Shown: positions 7,758-14,759 of the stretch, piece after piece
Layout: every line of letters begins with the position of its first letter
How positions within the stretch are numbered: position 1 is the stretch's first letter
Assembly (NCBI GenBank): GCA_900556935.1
Contig: USQL01000011.1
Coordinates: forward strand, 1-34,671
Length of the DNA stretch: 34,671 nt
Direction: 5' to 3'
Origin: an uncultured Eubacteriales bacterium
Lineage (GTDB): Bacteria > Bacillota > Clostridia > Oscillospirales > Oscillospiraceae
The notes under the pieces: model-generated
What the model saw: the letters and a program-made list of their open reading frames with translations, nothing else
Told to the model about the DNA's origin: nothing
Database searches by the model: none
Made by a program: the position numbers and the translations under genes

Positions 7758-7771
7758 GGAAATCACTCCTT

Positions 7772-8401
7772 TTATTCTTGTACCGGAAAGGCCCGGTATT
7801 CTGTGCCGGTTTCCAGGGCCTCCACGGTTCCGGCGGTCATATCCGTCAGCTTTTCCAAAAATTCCGGGGCCCTGGCCTCCGGGAACAGGAGCTCCAGTTC
7901 CACCTCCGCGCCAAACTCCGTATTGCGGATGATGCCGCCGCAGCTTTCCGTTTCCAGCCTGACCCGCTCGTACCAATTATAAGGGCAGGGCAGGTACAGC
8001 ACCGTCCACACCCGCTTCATGGATTTTCCCGCCGCGTCTACGGCGATTTTGGCCCCCTTGGTATAGGCCCGGACCAGGCCGCCGGCACCCAGAAGGATGC
8101 CGCCAAAGTACCGGGTAACGACACAGACCACATTGTATAGCCCCTCCCGCTGCAGCACCTGCAGCATGGGCATTCCCGCGGTGCCGCCGGGCTCTCCGTC
8201 ATCGGAGAAACGGACGGCCCCGTCCCGGATGATATAGGCCCAGCAGTTGTGGGTGGCATCGTAGTGCTGCTTTTTCATCTCCTGGATTTTTGCCAGGGCC
8301 TCCTCCTCCGTCTCTACCGGCCAAAGGCGGCCGATAAAACGGGACTTTTTTTCAATAAATTCGTCCTCACCGCAGCCCGTGGGCACCAAGTATTCTTCCA
8401 C
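7772..8401 (-). CDS. YigZ / IMPACT-family protein
   Basis: A 209-residue protein matching the YigZ family, the bacterial relatives of eukaryotic IMPACT. The N-terminal domain shows the signature blocks IEKKSRFIGRLWPV, YDATHNCWAYII, FSDDGEPGGTAGMPML and VVTRYFGGILLGAGGLVRAY. The C-terminal ferredoxin-like domain is more divergent. The molecular role in bacteria is not settled; IMPACT acts on translation control, and here the gene sits 3 bases downstream of the ribosome-associated GTPase gene hflX, which would suit a translation-linked role. It is probably co-transcribed with hflX and the dGTPase-like gene. Confidence 0.93.
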   Translation of the reverse strand: MEEYLVPTGCGEDEFIEKKSRFIGRLWPVETEEEALAKIQEMKKQHYDATHNCWAYIIRDGAVRFSDDGEPGGTAGMPMLQVLQREGLYNVVCVVTRYFGGILLGAGGLVRAYTKGAKIAVDAAGKSMKRVWTVLYLPCPYNWYERVRLETESCGGIIRNTEFGAEVELELLFPEARAPEFLEKLTDMTAGTVEALETGTEYRAFPVQE

Positions 8402-8404
8402 GAA

Positions 8405-9670
8405 TCAATTCTCCTCTGTCACGTACTGTTTGAGCCTGCCATAGAGAATATCGTCCAGAACCGCCCGGATTTCAATGCCCTGGGCGGTATAGTCCACGCT
8501 CAGCACCTTGGCACCTGAATGCAGGGCATCCACCTGGCCGCCCATGGAATAGGGCAGGCACAGCTTTACCTGGTGCCTTGCGTGGCCCAAGGTGGTTTCA
8601 ATCAGCTTTAGCAGCGCTTCCATGCCGATGCCCTTGGCGGCGGAGACAGCAATGACGTTCTCCCCCACGGGAAGCTCCTCCCGGGAAACCAGGTCCGCTT
8701 TGTTATAGCAATAGATAACCGGGGTACCGGGCTTGGCCAGAGACGCGATCAGCTTGTCCACCACCTCGATATGCTCCTGCCGATTGGGGTCCGCGGAGTC
8801 GATGACGTGAAGCAGCAGGTCCGCGTATTGCAGCTCCTCCAGAGTGGCCCGAAAGGCATCCACCAGGTGATGGGGAAGCTTGGCGATAAAGCCCACGGTG
8901 TCCGAGAGAATAACATCCAGATTATCGGAGACTTTCAGCTGCCGGGAAGTGGTGTCCAGGGTGTCAAACAGGCGGTTGTTGGCGGGGATGCCCGCGCCCG
9001 TGAGCCGGTTTAAAAGGGTGGATTTTCCCGCGTTGGTGTAGCCCACAATGGCAACCACCGGCACGGAATTCTTCATCCGCCGCTCCCGCTGGACTCCACG
9101 GACCTGCCGCACCTGCTGCAGCTCCCCTTCCAGCCGCGCAATCCGCTCCCGGATGTGCCGCCGGTCGCTTTCCAGCTTGGTCTCGCCGGGACCCCGGGTG
9201 CCGATGCCGCCGCCCTGGCGGGAAAGGCTCTTGCCCATGCCGGAGAGCCGGGGCAAAAGATACTTATACTGGGCAAGCTCCACCTGGAGGCGACCCTCCT
9301 TGGTCTTGGCCCGCTGGGCGAAAATATCCATAATCAGGGCGCTGCGGTCCAGAACGGGCAGACCGATGATCTCCTCCAGCGCCCGGATATTTCCCGGGGA
9401 AAGCTCGTTGTCGAAAATCACCATGGTGGACCCCGTGGCCTCCGCCAGCATTCTTACCTCCTGGGCCTTGCCCTCTCCGATAAAGCTATGGGGGTCCGGA
9501 TTGGGCCGGTTTTGCAGCATCTTGCCGGTGCAGAAGCCCCCGGCGGTTTCCAAAAGGGCCTCCAGCTCCTCCAGGGATTCATCGGTGGCCGTCTGCTCCT
9601 TGGTAAAACAGGCAGCGTTCAGGCCAACCAGAACCGCCCGCTCCTGCTTGTTTTCAAAATTTTCTTCCAT
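8405..9670 (-). CDS. hflX: Ribosome-associated GTPase HflX
   Basis: A 421-residue HflX, a GTPase that binds the 50S subunit and splits stalled or idle 70S ribosomes. The N-terminal HflX domain has the glycine-rich linker RQGGGIGTRGPGE near residue 161-173, followed by a basic helical arm. The G domain has G1 GYTNAGKS around 220-227, the DTLDTTSR switch region, G3 DTVGFI, and G4 NKAD, then a short C-terminal domain. A TTGCCG - 18 bp - TATAGT promoter and an AGGAGG ribosome binding site precede the ATG. It is the first gene of a three-gene leftward unit. Confidence 0.96.
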   Translation of the reverse strand: MEENFENKQERAVLVGLNAACFTKEQTATDESLEELEALLETAGGFCTGKMLQNRPNPDPHSFIGEGKAQEVRMLAEATGSTMVIFDNELSPGNIRALEEIIGLPVLDRSALIMDIFAQRAKTKEGRLQVELAQYKYLLPRLSGMGKSLSRQGGGIGTRGPGETKLESDRRHIRERIARLEGELQQVRQVRGVQRERRMKNSVPVVAIVGYTNAGKSTLLNRLTGAGIPANNRLFDTLDTTSRQLKVSDNLDVILSDTVGFIAKLPHHLVDAFRATLEELQYADLLLHVIDSADPNRQEHIEVVDKLIASLAKPGTPVIYCYNKADLVSREELPVGENVIAVSAAKGIGMEALLKLIETTLGHARHQVKLCLPYSMGGQVDALHSGAKVLSVDYTAQGIEIRAVLDDILYGRLKQYVTEEN

Positions 9671-9687
9671 AGATTCCTCCTGCTATC

Positions 9688-9717
9688 ACTATACCATACC
9701 CAGCACCCCGTCGGCAA
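9688..9717 (-). promoter_or_regulatory. hflX promoter
   Basis: The minus strand has TTGCCG (9712-9717), an 18-bp spacer and TATAGT (9688-9693), followed by AGGAGG and the hflX ATG at 9670. It is well matched to the housekeeping consensus and sits just past the rpmE terminator. Confidence 0.65.
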
Positions 9718-9721
9718 CCGG

Positions 9722-9759
9722 GAAAAACAAAAAACCCGCACTACCAACGTAGTGCGGGT
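9722..9759 (-). terminator. Terminator of rpmE
   Basis: 10-bp perfect stem ACCCGCACTA / TAGTGCGGGT (9734-9743 with 9750-9759) followed on the minus strand by TTTTTGTTTT. It lies 11 bases past the rpmE stop codon. Confidence 0.9.
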
Positions 9760-9770
9760 AATTGGATCTC

Positions 9771-9971
9771 TTACTTCAGGCCGAAACGCTTGTTGAAGCG
9801 ATCAACACGTCCACCGGTGTCAACCAGCTTCTGCTTGCCGGTATAGAAAGGGTGGCACTTGGAGCAGATCTCAACACGAATGTCCTTCTTGGTAGAACCG
9901 GTCGTGATGACGTTACCACATGCACAGCGGATAGTGGTCTGTTCGTAGTTAGGATGGATACCTTCCTTCAT
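9771..9971 (-). CDS. rpmE: Ribosomal protein L31, zinc-type
   Basis: A 66-residue L31 (MKEGIHPNYEQTTIRCACGN... SKCHPFYTGKQKLVDTGGRVDRFNKRFG). The zinc ligands are visible as the CAC pair and CSKC, so this is the zinc-containing (C+) paralogue used when zinc is adequate. A start six codons further upstream is possible, but the chosen ATG at 9969-9971 has AGAGGTG at proper distance and gives the usual family N-terminus. It has its own strong promoter and terminator and is therefore monocistronic. Confidence 0.97.
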   Translation of the reverse strand: MKEGIHPNYEQTTIRCACGNVITTGSTKKDIRVEICSKCHPFYTGKQKLVDTGGRVDRFNKRFGLK

Positions 9972-10037
9972 TTCTTTCACCTCTTTCATATCAGTTAAAG
10001 GGCATAAATGTCCTTAGCAATCTTGAATCGCCTAGGT

Positions 10038-10066
10038 ATAATATCACAGACTCCACAAAATTGCAA
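10038..10066 (-). promoter_or_regulatory. rpmE promoter
   Basis: The minus strand has TTGCAA (10061-10066), exactly 17 bp, then TATTAT (10038-10043). This leaves a leader of about 60 bases before the rpmE start. The region just upstream is strongly AT-rich, like an UP element. Confidence 0.8.
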
Positions 10067-10142
10067 GCATTATTTTTGCTTTTTTAAAATTATTTTCTCA
10101 CGGTCTGTCTTTCGACCTCAGCGCACAGTCTCTTTGAGACAG

Positions 10143-10229
10143 GCCGTAGAGCCCGATGCCCTCATCGGCCCGAAAGGCGGGTTTAAGAGTAGTCGGCTTC
10201 GGGACGATGTGGGCATCATCCCCTACGGG
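10143..10229. repeat. Inverted-repeat element with GTAG-type ends (copy 1, diverged)
   Basis: An 87-bp non-coding element between the M29 aminopeptidase and rpmE. Its two 30-base ends (10143-10172 and 10200-10229) are imperfect inverted copies sharing CGGG, CGATG, GGGCATC and CTACGG. Each arm also folds on itself (CCGATG / CATCGG in the left arm; GGATGATG / CATCGTCC on the minus strand in the right). The plan is the same as the element at 18789-18891. The flank 10098-10142 contains two further short hairpins (GTCTC / GAGAC; GGTC / GACC). No coding potential is seen. Confidence 0.6.
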
Positions 10230-10243
10230 CAAAACTTCACCGA

Positions 10244-11467
10244 TTAGAACGCCCAGTTGCCGTTCCGGAAGATGGGCTTTACGGAGCCGTCGGCGCAGAT
10301 GGCATCGATGTTCATGCTGTCGCAGCCAATCATGAAGTCCTCGTGAATCATGGAATCGTTGATGCCCAGGGCCCGGCACTCCTCCAGGGTCTTGTTCTGG
10401 AAATCGTCGATGGTGTCCGGGAAGCCCATGCCCAGGGCCAGGTGGCAGGCGGCGTTCTCGTCAAACAGAGTGTTGTAGAACAGCAGACCGCTTTCGGCGA
10501 TGGGGCTTGCCTGGGGAACCAGAGCGCACTCGCCCAGATAGGCCGCGCCCTCGTCCATGGAAATCATGGTCTTTAGGAGCTCCTCGCCCTTCTCGGCGTG
10601 GACCTCCACAGCCTTGCCGTTTTCAAAGCGAATGGAGAAGCCCTCAATCAGCTGGCCCCGGTAGCTCAGGGGCTTGGTGGCATAGACAATGCCCTCGGCC
10701 TGGCCCTTCATGGGGGAGACGAAGCACTCCTCCGTGGGGATATTGGGGTTAAAGAAGATGCCGGTGCGGACGGTCTCTCCGCCGCCGCAGAAGCGGCCCT
10801 CGGGAATCATGCCCACGGTAAAGTCGGTGCCGTTGTCGGCGGCGTAGTGCAGCTTCCGGATGCTCAGGCTGTTGAGATAGTCACAGCGGGCCTGCAGGTC
10901 CTTGTCGTGGTCCTCCCATGCCTTAAGCGGGTCCTCGGTGACACGGGAGGTAAAGAGAATCGCCTCCCACAGCTTCTCCATGGCCACGCTGGTGCGCTCA
11001 CCGGGGAAAACCTTCTTGGCCCAGGCCTTGCCGGGGACCGCGGCGATGCACCACTGCTGCCGGTTTTCCAGCTGGTCTCTATAGGGCTTGATAATGGGAT
11101 AGGACATGCGGCGGGCCTTGGTGATCTTGTCCATGTTGATGCCCTTCAGGCCGTCGGGGTCGGAGGATTCCAGATGAATCCGGCAGGGCAGAACATCCAC
11201 CTCGTGCTGGAACTTGGCCTTCTCCCATTCTTCCACGGTGCCCATGGTGGTGACGGAACGGTAGCGGGTGTGGATTTTGCTCAGGGGCTGGTAGCTCCAC
11301 TCCACAGTGACCTTCTTGGCCTTGGCCTTATAGGCCTCCTCCACCACCATCTGGACAAACTCCGGCTGGTCCAGGTCCGCGTAGACAATGACCTCCTGTC
11401 CCTTCTGGACATTGACACCGCAGCGAACAATCAAGCGGGCATACTCCCGCAAAACAGTTTTTTTCAT
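10244..11467 (-). CDS. M29-family aminopeptidase
   Basis: A 407-residue metallo-aminopeptidase of the M29 (thermophilic AmpS/PepS) family, which releases N-terminal residues from peptides in the cytoplasm. The N-terminal domain has the family motif LREYARLIVRCGVNVQKGQEVIVYAD. The C-terminal metal site is visible in GECALVPQASPIAESGLLFYNTLFDENAACHLALG and in IHEDFMIGCDSMNIDA, which provide the Glu, His and Asp ligands of the two-metal centre. Length is normal for the family. It has its own consensus promoter, back to back with that of the methyltransferase operon, and AAAGGAGAATGAAGC before the ATG. Substrate range cannot be read from sequence. Confidence 0.94.
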   Translation of the reverse strand: MKKTVLREYARLIVRCGVNVQKGQEVIVYADLDQPEFVQMVVEEAYKAKAKKVTVEWSYQPLSKIHTRYRSVTTMGTVEEWEKAKFQHEVDVLPCRIHLESSDPDGLKGINMDKITKARRMSYPIIKPYRDQLENRQQWCIAAVPGKAWAKKVFPGERTSVAMEKLWEAILFTSRVTEDPLKAWEDHDKDLQARCDYLNSLSIRKLHYAADNGTDFTVGMIPEGRFCGGGETVRTGIFFNPNIPTEECFVSPMKGQAEGIVYATKPLSYRGQLIEGFSIRFENGKAVEVHAEKGEELLKTMISMDEGAAYLGECALVPQASPIAESGLLFYNTLFDENAACHLALGMGFPDTIDDFQNKTLEECRALGINDSMIHEDFMIGCDSMNIDAICADGSVKPIFRNGNWAF

Positions 11468-11499
11468 GCTTCATTCTCCTTTTCTAAAAAACTTGCATT

Positions 11500-11528
11500 A
11501 TTATAACAGATTTTCGGAAAAAGGTCAA
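11500..11528 (-). promoter_or_regulatory. Promoter of the M29 aminopeptidase
   Basis: The minus strand has TTGACC (11523-11528), a 17-bp spacer and a perfect TATAAT (11500-11505). It is among the best matches to the housekeeping consensus in the window. Confidence 0.85.
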
Positions 11529-11533
11529 TGGTA

Positions 11534-11562
11534 TTGCAATTGCGGCCCCTTTCCTTTATAAT
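11534..11562 (+). promoter_or_regulatory. Promoter of the homocysteine methyltransferase / E2-like / birA operon
   Basis: TTGCAA (11534-11539), 17 bp, TATAAT (11557-11562). The -35 box lies only 5 bp from the -35 box of the divergent aminopeptidase promoter, so the two are back to back and could share a regulator. A leader of about 25 bases with GAGGTTATCCT precedes the ATG. Confidence 0.85.
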
Positions 11563-11592
11563 ATACCCATCTTTTCGAAATGAGGTTATCCT

Positions 11593-12465
11593 ATGCTTAC
11601 GAAAGAGGAATTTTCTGAGATTTTGTCCGCCGGCCCCTGTCTTCTGGACGGGGCCACCGGCTCCTGTCTCCGGGCCCACGGTATGCCCCGGGACTGTGCT
11701 ACGGAGGAATGGGTTCTGCGGAATCCCGAGGTGCTGGTGGAGCTCCAGCGGGGCTATGCCCAGGCGGGCTCCCGGATTGTCTACGCCCCCACCTTCCAGG
11801 CCCAGCCCATCGCCCTGAAAAAAATCGGTCTGGAAAACCACACCGAGGCCATCAACGCCCAGCTCATCGCCCTGAGCCGGTCCGCCGCCCCGAACTGTCT
11901 GGTTGCCGGAGACATCGCCACCTTGGCCGCCTTCTGTGACAGCTGGGACCCGGACAACTTTGATTTGCTGTTGGAAAACTACCGCCGCCAGATTCGTGGA
12001 CTCATTGACGGCGGGGCGGACCTTCTGGTAGGCGAGACCCTGCTCTACCCCCAGGAGGCCGAGGCCATTCTCACCGCGGCGGAGCTGGAGGGGGCCGGGG
12101 CCACCATGATTACCTTCTCCATGCAGTCCGGCGGCTTTCTCTACAGCGGCCACGACGCGGGCCCCCTGATGGGCCAGCTGGAGCAGTGGGGAGCCTGCGC
12201 CGTGGGCTTTAACTGCGTGGCCGCCGACGACATGACATGCCACCTGGTGAGCAAGCTGCGCAGATTTACAAAGCTGCCCCTTATCTCCAAGCCCAACGCC
12301 GGAAACCCGGTGATCAACGACCAGGGGCAGGCGGAATACCACCTGGACCCTCAGCCCTTTGCCCGGATTCAGCTGGAGTGCCTTCAGGGCGGCGCTTCCA
12401 TCCTGGGGGGCTGCTGCGGCACGACCCCTGCCCATATGGAAGCCCTGCACAAAGCACTTGCCTAA
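11593..12465 (+). CDS. Homocysteine S-methyltransferase domain protein
   Basis: A 290-residue stand-alone homocysteine S-methyltransferase (pfam S-methyl_trans) domain, the fold of the N-terminal module of cobalamin-dependent MetH and of betaine- or S-methylmethionine-dependent enzymes. It begins LLDGATGSCLRAHGMP, and the zinc site is complete: C208 in GFNC and the C274-C275 pair in GGCCGTTP. Homocysteine is therefore the likely methyl acceptor; the methyl donor cannot be told. Neither a cobalamin-binding module nor a methyltetrahydrofolate module is encoded next to it, so it may work with modules encoded elsewhere. First gene of a three-gene rightward operon with a clear promoter. Confidence 0.93.
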   Translation: MLTKEEFSEILSAGPCLLDGATGSCLRAHGMPRDCATEEWVLRNPEVLVELQRGYAQAGSRIVYAPTFQAQPIALKKIGLENHTEAINAQLIALSRSAAPNCLVAGDIATLAAFCDSWDPDNFDLLLENYRRQIRGLIDGGADLLVGETLLYPQEAEAILTAAELEGAGATMITFSMQSGGFLYSGHDAGPLMGQLEQWGACAVGFNCVAADDMTCHLVSKLRRFTKLPLISKPNAGNPVINDQGQAEYHLDPQPFARIQLECLQGGASILGGCCGTTPAHMEALHKALA

Positions 12466-12477
12466 AGGAGAATCCAC

Positions 12478-13896
12478 ATGAACAAGAATATTCACTTTTA
12501 TGTCAACCCCAAAAACGGCTGGGTCTGGCTCATGGCCCTGTGCCTGGCGGGCTCCGCCCTGGGGCGGGTTGCGCTCTACGGTATGCACAATATGCCCATC
12601 TACACCAGCGTCTGGCTGCAAACGGTGCTGCCTGTGGGGGCGACCCTGCTTTATCTGCTCATCGTCCTGTGCTTTGGCCGGGAGCAGTTTTACAAAACCG
12701 CCATTCCCGTCTGGCTCTTCATCCTGTTTTCCGGCATCTGGGTCCGGCACAATCTGAACGGGCGGATGCTGGTTGCGCTGAGCTGGCTGGCGCTTATCTG
12801 CTTCGGTCTTCTCTACACGGACATCACCTCCGGTGCCCGGCTGCACCGGGTGTGGCTGCTGTTTCCCGTGATGCTGACTCCCCTGGCGGTCATCCTCTAT
12901 TATAACCGCCAGGCCATCTTCCTGCGGGACTGGCCCGCCGTCCTCCGGCTGCTGCCCAACACATTGCTGTTTTTGGGGTGCACCCTGCTGATTTTTGCCA
13001 TCCGCATTGACCCCGCCGGGGAATACCACCCCACCTGGGGTGACCGGATGGACGGGCGGCGCATCCGCTCCCTGCCCCCTGCCAACCAGGTTTCCCCCTA
13101 CATCATGGTCAACCGGAACGGCTCGTCCAACCTGTTCGAGGAGGCCTTTGAGATCACCAACGTGGACCGCTACATCCGCCAGAAGCGCAGAGAGGGACTG
13201 ACGAATTTCGGCATCATGCACGTCTTCCTGGCCGCCTATTGCAGGGGCATTGCCAAGTATCCCGGGGTAAACCGGTTCGTCTCCGGGCAGAAAATCTACT
13301 CCCGGGGCGAGGACATCCAGTTCTGCATGACCATCAAAAAGGACATGACCACCGACGGTGCGGAGACGGAAATCAAGCTCCACCTGAGCCCCAGGGACAC
13401 GGTTTACGACGTATACAAGAAGATGAACGACGAAATCGTCAAGGTGAAAAACACCCCTCTGGATGCCGGGGTGGACAACGCCGCCTATGCCCTGACCATG
13501 ATTCCGGGGGTGGTCCTTAAATTCCTGGTCTGGCTTCTGAAAACCCTGGATTATTTTGGGCTGCTGCCCAAATTCCTGCTGGAGGTCAGCCCCTTCCACG
13601 GAAGCATCTTCTTCACCTCCATGGGCTCTCTGGGCATCCCGCCGGTTTATCACCACCTGTATGACTTTGGCAATCTGCCGGTATTCGGCTCCTTCGGCTG
13701 CAAGCGCAAGGCGCTGGAGGTCCAGGAGGACGGTTCGGTGGTCCTGCGAAAATACGTGGATTTCCGGTTCACCCTGGACGAACGGACCGTGGACGGCTTC
13801 TACTACGCCGCCTTTCTAAAATACTACAAGCGGCTGATTCAGCACCCGGAGGTTCTGGACCAGGCCCCGGCTGAGGTTGTGAAGGACATTGATTGA
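12478..13896 (+). CDS. Membrane-anchored E2-like acyltransferase-fold protein
   Basis: A 472-residue two-part protein. Residues 1 to about 185 form five or six hydrophobic membrane segments (starting near GWVWLMALCLAGSALG and ending near LLFLGCTLLIFAIRI). Residues from about 215 to the end resemble the catalytic domain of 2-oxo acid dehydrogenase E2 acyltransferases and chloramphenicol acetyltransferase: FGIMHVFLAAYCRGIAKYPGVNRF, then IFFTSMGSLGIPP, then FRFTLDERTVDGFYYAAFLKYYKRLIQHPE. In active E2 enzymes the last block reads DHRxxDG, with His as the base; here it is DERTVDG with E435 in that place. There is no lipoyl domain or peripheral-subunit-binding domain. It lies between the methyltransferase gene (12-bp gap) and birA. 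It may be a non-catalytic E2-fold scaffold or use a different mechanism; function is unknown. Confidence 0.8.
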   Translation: MNKNIHFYVNPKNGWVWLMALCLAGSALGRVALYGMHNMPIYTSVWLQTVLPVGATLLYLLIVLCFGREQFYKTAIPVWLFILFSGIWVRHNLNGRMLVALSWLALICFGLLYTDITSGARLHRVWLLFPVMLTPLAVILYYNRQAIFLRDWPAVLRLLPNTLLFLGCTLLIFAIRIDPAGEYHPTWGDRMDGRRIRSLPPANQVSPYIMVNRNGSSNLFEEAFEITNVDRYIRQKRREGLTNFGIMHVFLAAYCRGIAKYPGVNRFVSGQKIYSRGEDIQFCMTIKKDMTTDGAETEIKLHLSPRDTVYDVYKKMNDEIVKVKNTPLDAGVDNAAYALTMIPGVVLKFLVWLLKTLDYFGLLPKFLLEVSPFHGSIFFTSMGSLGIPPVYHHLYDFGNLPVFGSFGCKRKALEVQEDGSVVLRKYVDFRFTLDERTVDGFYYAAFLKYYKRLIQHPEVLDQAPAEVVKDID

Positions 13897-13897
13897 T

Positions 13898-14689
13898 ATG
13901 AAGGAAGCAATTTTAAAGGCGCTTTCCTCGGATTACCCCTGGAAAAGCCAATTTACCTGGTTTGACACCGTAGATTCCACCAACAATTATCTCAAAGCCC
14001 AGGCCCTTCTGGGCGCCCCCCACGGCTCCGTTGCCGTGGCGGACTGCCAGACCGGGGGCAAGGGCAGGCTGGGCAGGAGCTTCCAGTCCCCCGGGGGCGT
14101 GGGCGTTTATCTGAGCATTCTCCTGCGGCCCCAGCGGCCCCCGGAGGAGTTTCTGCACCTGACCTGCGCCGTGGGGACCGCCATGTGTGACGCGCTGGAG
14201 AAGGCTTCCGGCATCCGCCCGGGCATCAAATGGACCAACGATTTGATATTCGGCCGGAAAAAGGCCGCCGGAATCCTGACAGAGCTGGGCACCGACGGAA
14301 CGGAATGCTACGCCGTTGTGGGCATCGGTGTCAACTGCTGCCAGAAAGCCGCGGATTTTCCCCCCGAGCTCCGGGACAAGGCCACCTCCCTTGCCATGGA
14401 GACGGGCCGCCCCATCGACAGAAGCGTCGTTGCCGCCGCCATGATGGATGCCCTGTACCACATGGATCAGGGCCTGTTCTCCGGGAAAGAAGCCATGCTT
14501 TCCCAATACAAAAAGGACTGCGTGACCTTGGGGAAGGAAATCTCCCTGGTCCGGGGCGACGAAGTCTCCCACGGCACCGCCCTGGACATTGGCGAAAACG
14601 GCGATCTGATTGTCCGGTTTGAAAACGGCACCGTCCGCCCCGTCAGCTCCGGCGAAGTCAGCGTCCGCGGGATGTATGGGTATGTGTAA
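13898..14689 (+). CDS. birA: Biotin--[acetyl-CoA carboxylase] ligase, catalytic-only form
   Basis: A 263-residue biotin protein ligase, which activates biotin with ATP and attaches it to the lysine of biotin carboxyl carrier domains. Motifs present are TVDSTNNYLKAQ, the biotin-binding loop GGKGRLGRSFQSPGGVGVYLSILLRP (GRGRxGRxW in E. coli BirA, with F in place of W here), KWTNDLIF and GIGVN, then a short SH3-like C-terminal domain (GDEVSHGTALDIGENGDL). It lacks the N-terminal DNA-binding domain, so it is not a repressor of biotin synthesis. The ATG at 13898 is preferred over an overlapping TTG at 13889 because AAGGA at 13882 is only about 2 bases from the TTG. It follows the E2-like gene with a 1-bp gap. 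Confidence 0.94.
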   Translation: MKEAILKALSSDYPWKSQFTWFDTVDSTNNYLKAQALLGAPHGSVAVADCQTGGKGRLGRSFQSPGGVGVYLSILLRPQRPPEEFLHLTCAVGTAMCDALEKASGIRPGIKWTNDLIFGRKKAAGILTELGTDGTECYAVVGIGVNCCQKAADFPPELRDKATSLAMETGRPIDRSVVAAAMMDALYHMDQGLFSGKEAMLSQYKKDCVTLGKEISLVRGDEVSHGTALDIGENGDLIVRFENGTVRPVSSGEVSVRGMYGYV

Positions 14690-14708
14690 AGCATTCCCAA
14701 ATTGAAAA

Positions 14709-14756
14709 AGCCCCTTCCCTGCCAAAAAACACGGCAAGGAAGGGGCTGCATTTTTT
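14709..14756. terminator. Bidirectional terminator between birA and the nucleoside kinase
   Basis: A stem of about 14 bp, AGCCCCTTCC-CTGCC / GGCA-AGGAAGGGGCT (14709-14723 with 14733-14747), with TTTTTT on the plus-strand side and CTTTTT on the minus-strand side. It can end both convergent transcripts. Confidence 0.9.
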
Positions 14757-14759
14757 CTG

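Noticed and set aside
11464..13656. 730-codon minus-strand open frame
   Set aside because: It lies antisense to the methyltransferase and E2-like genes, has low-complexity Gly/Gln/His/Pro-rich composition and no family motifs; a by-product of GC-rich codon use.
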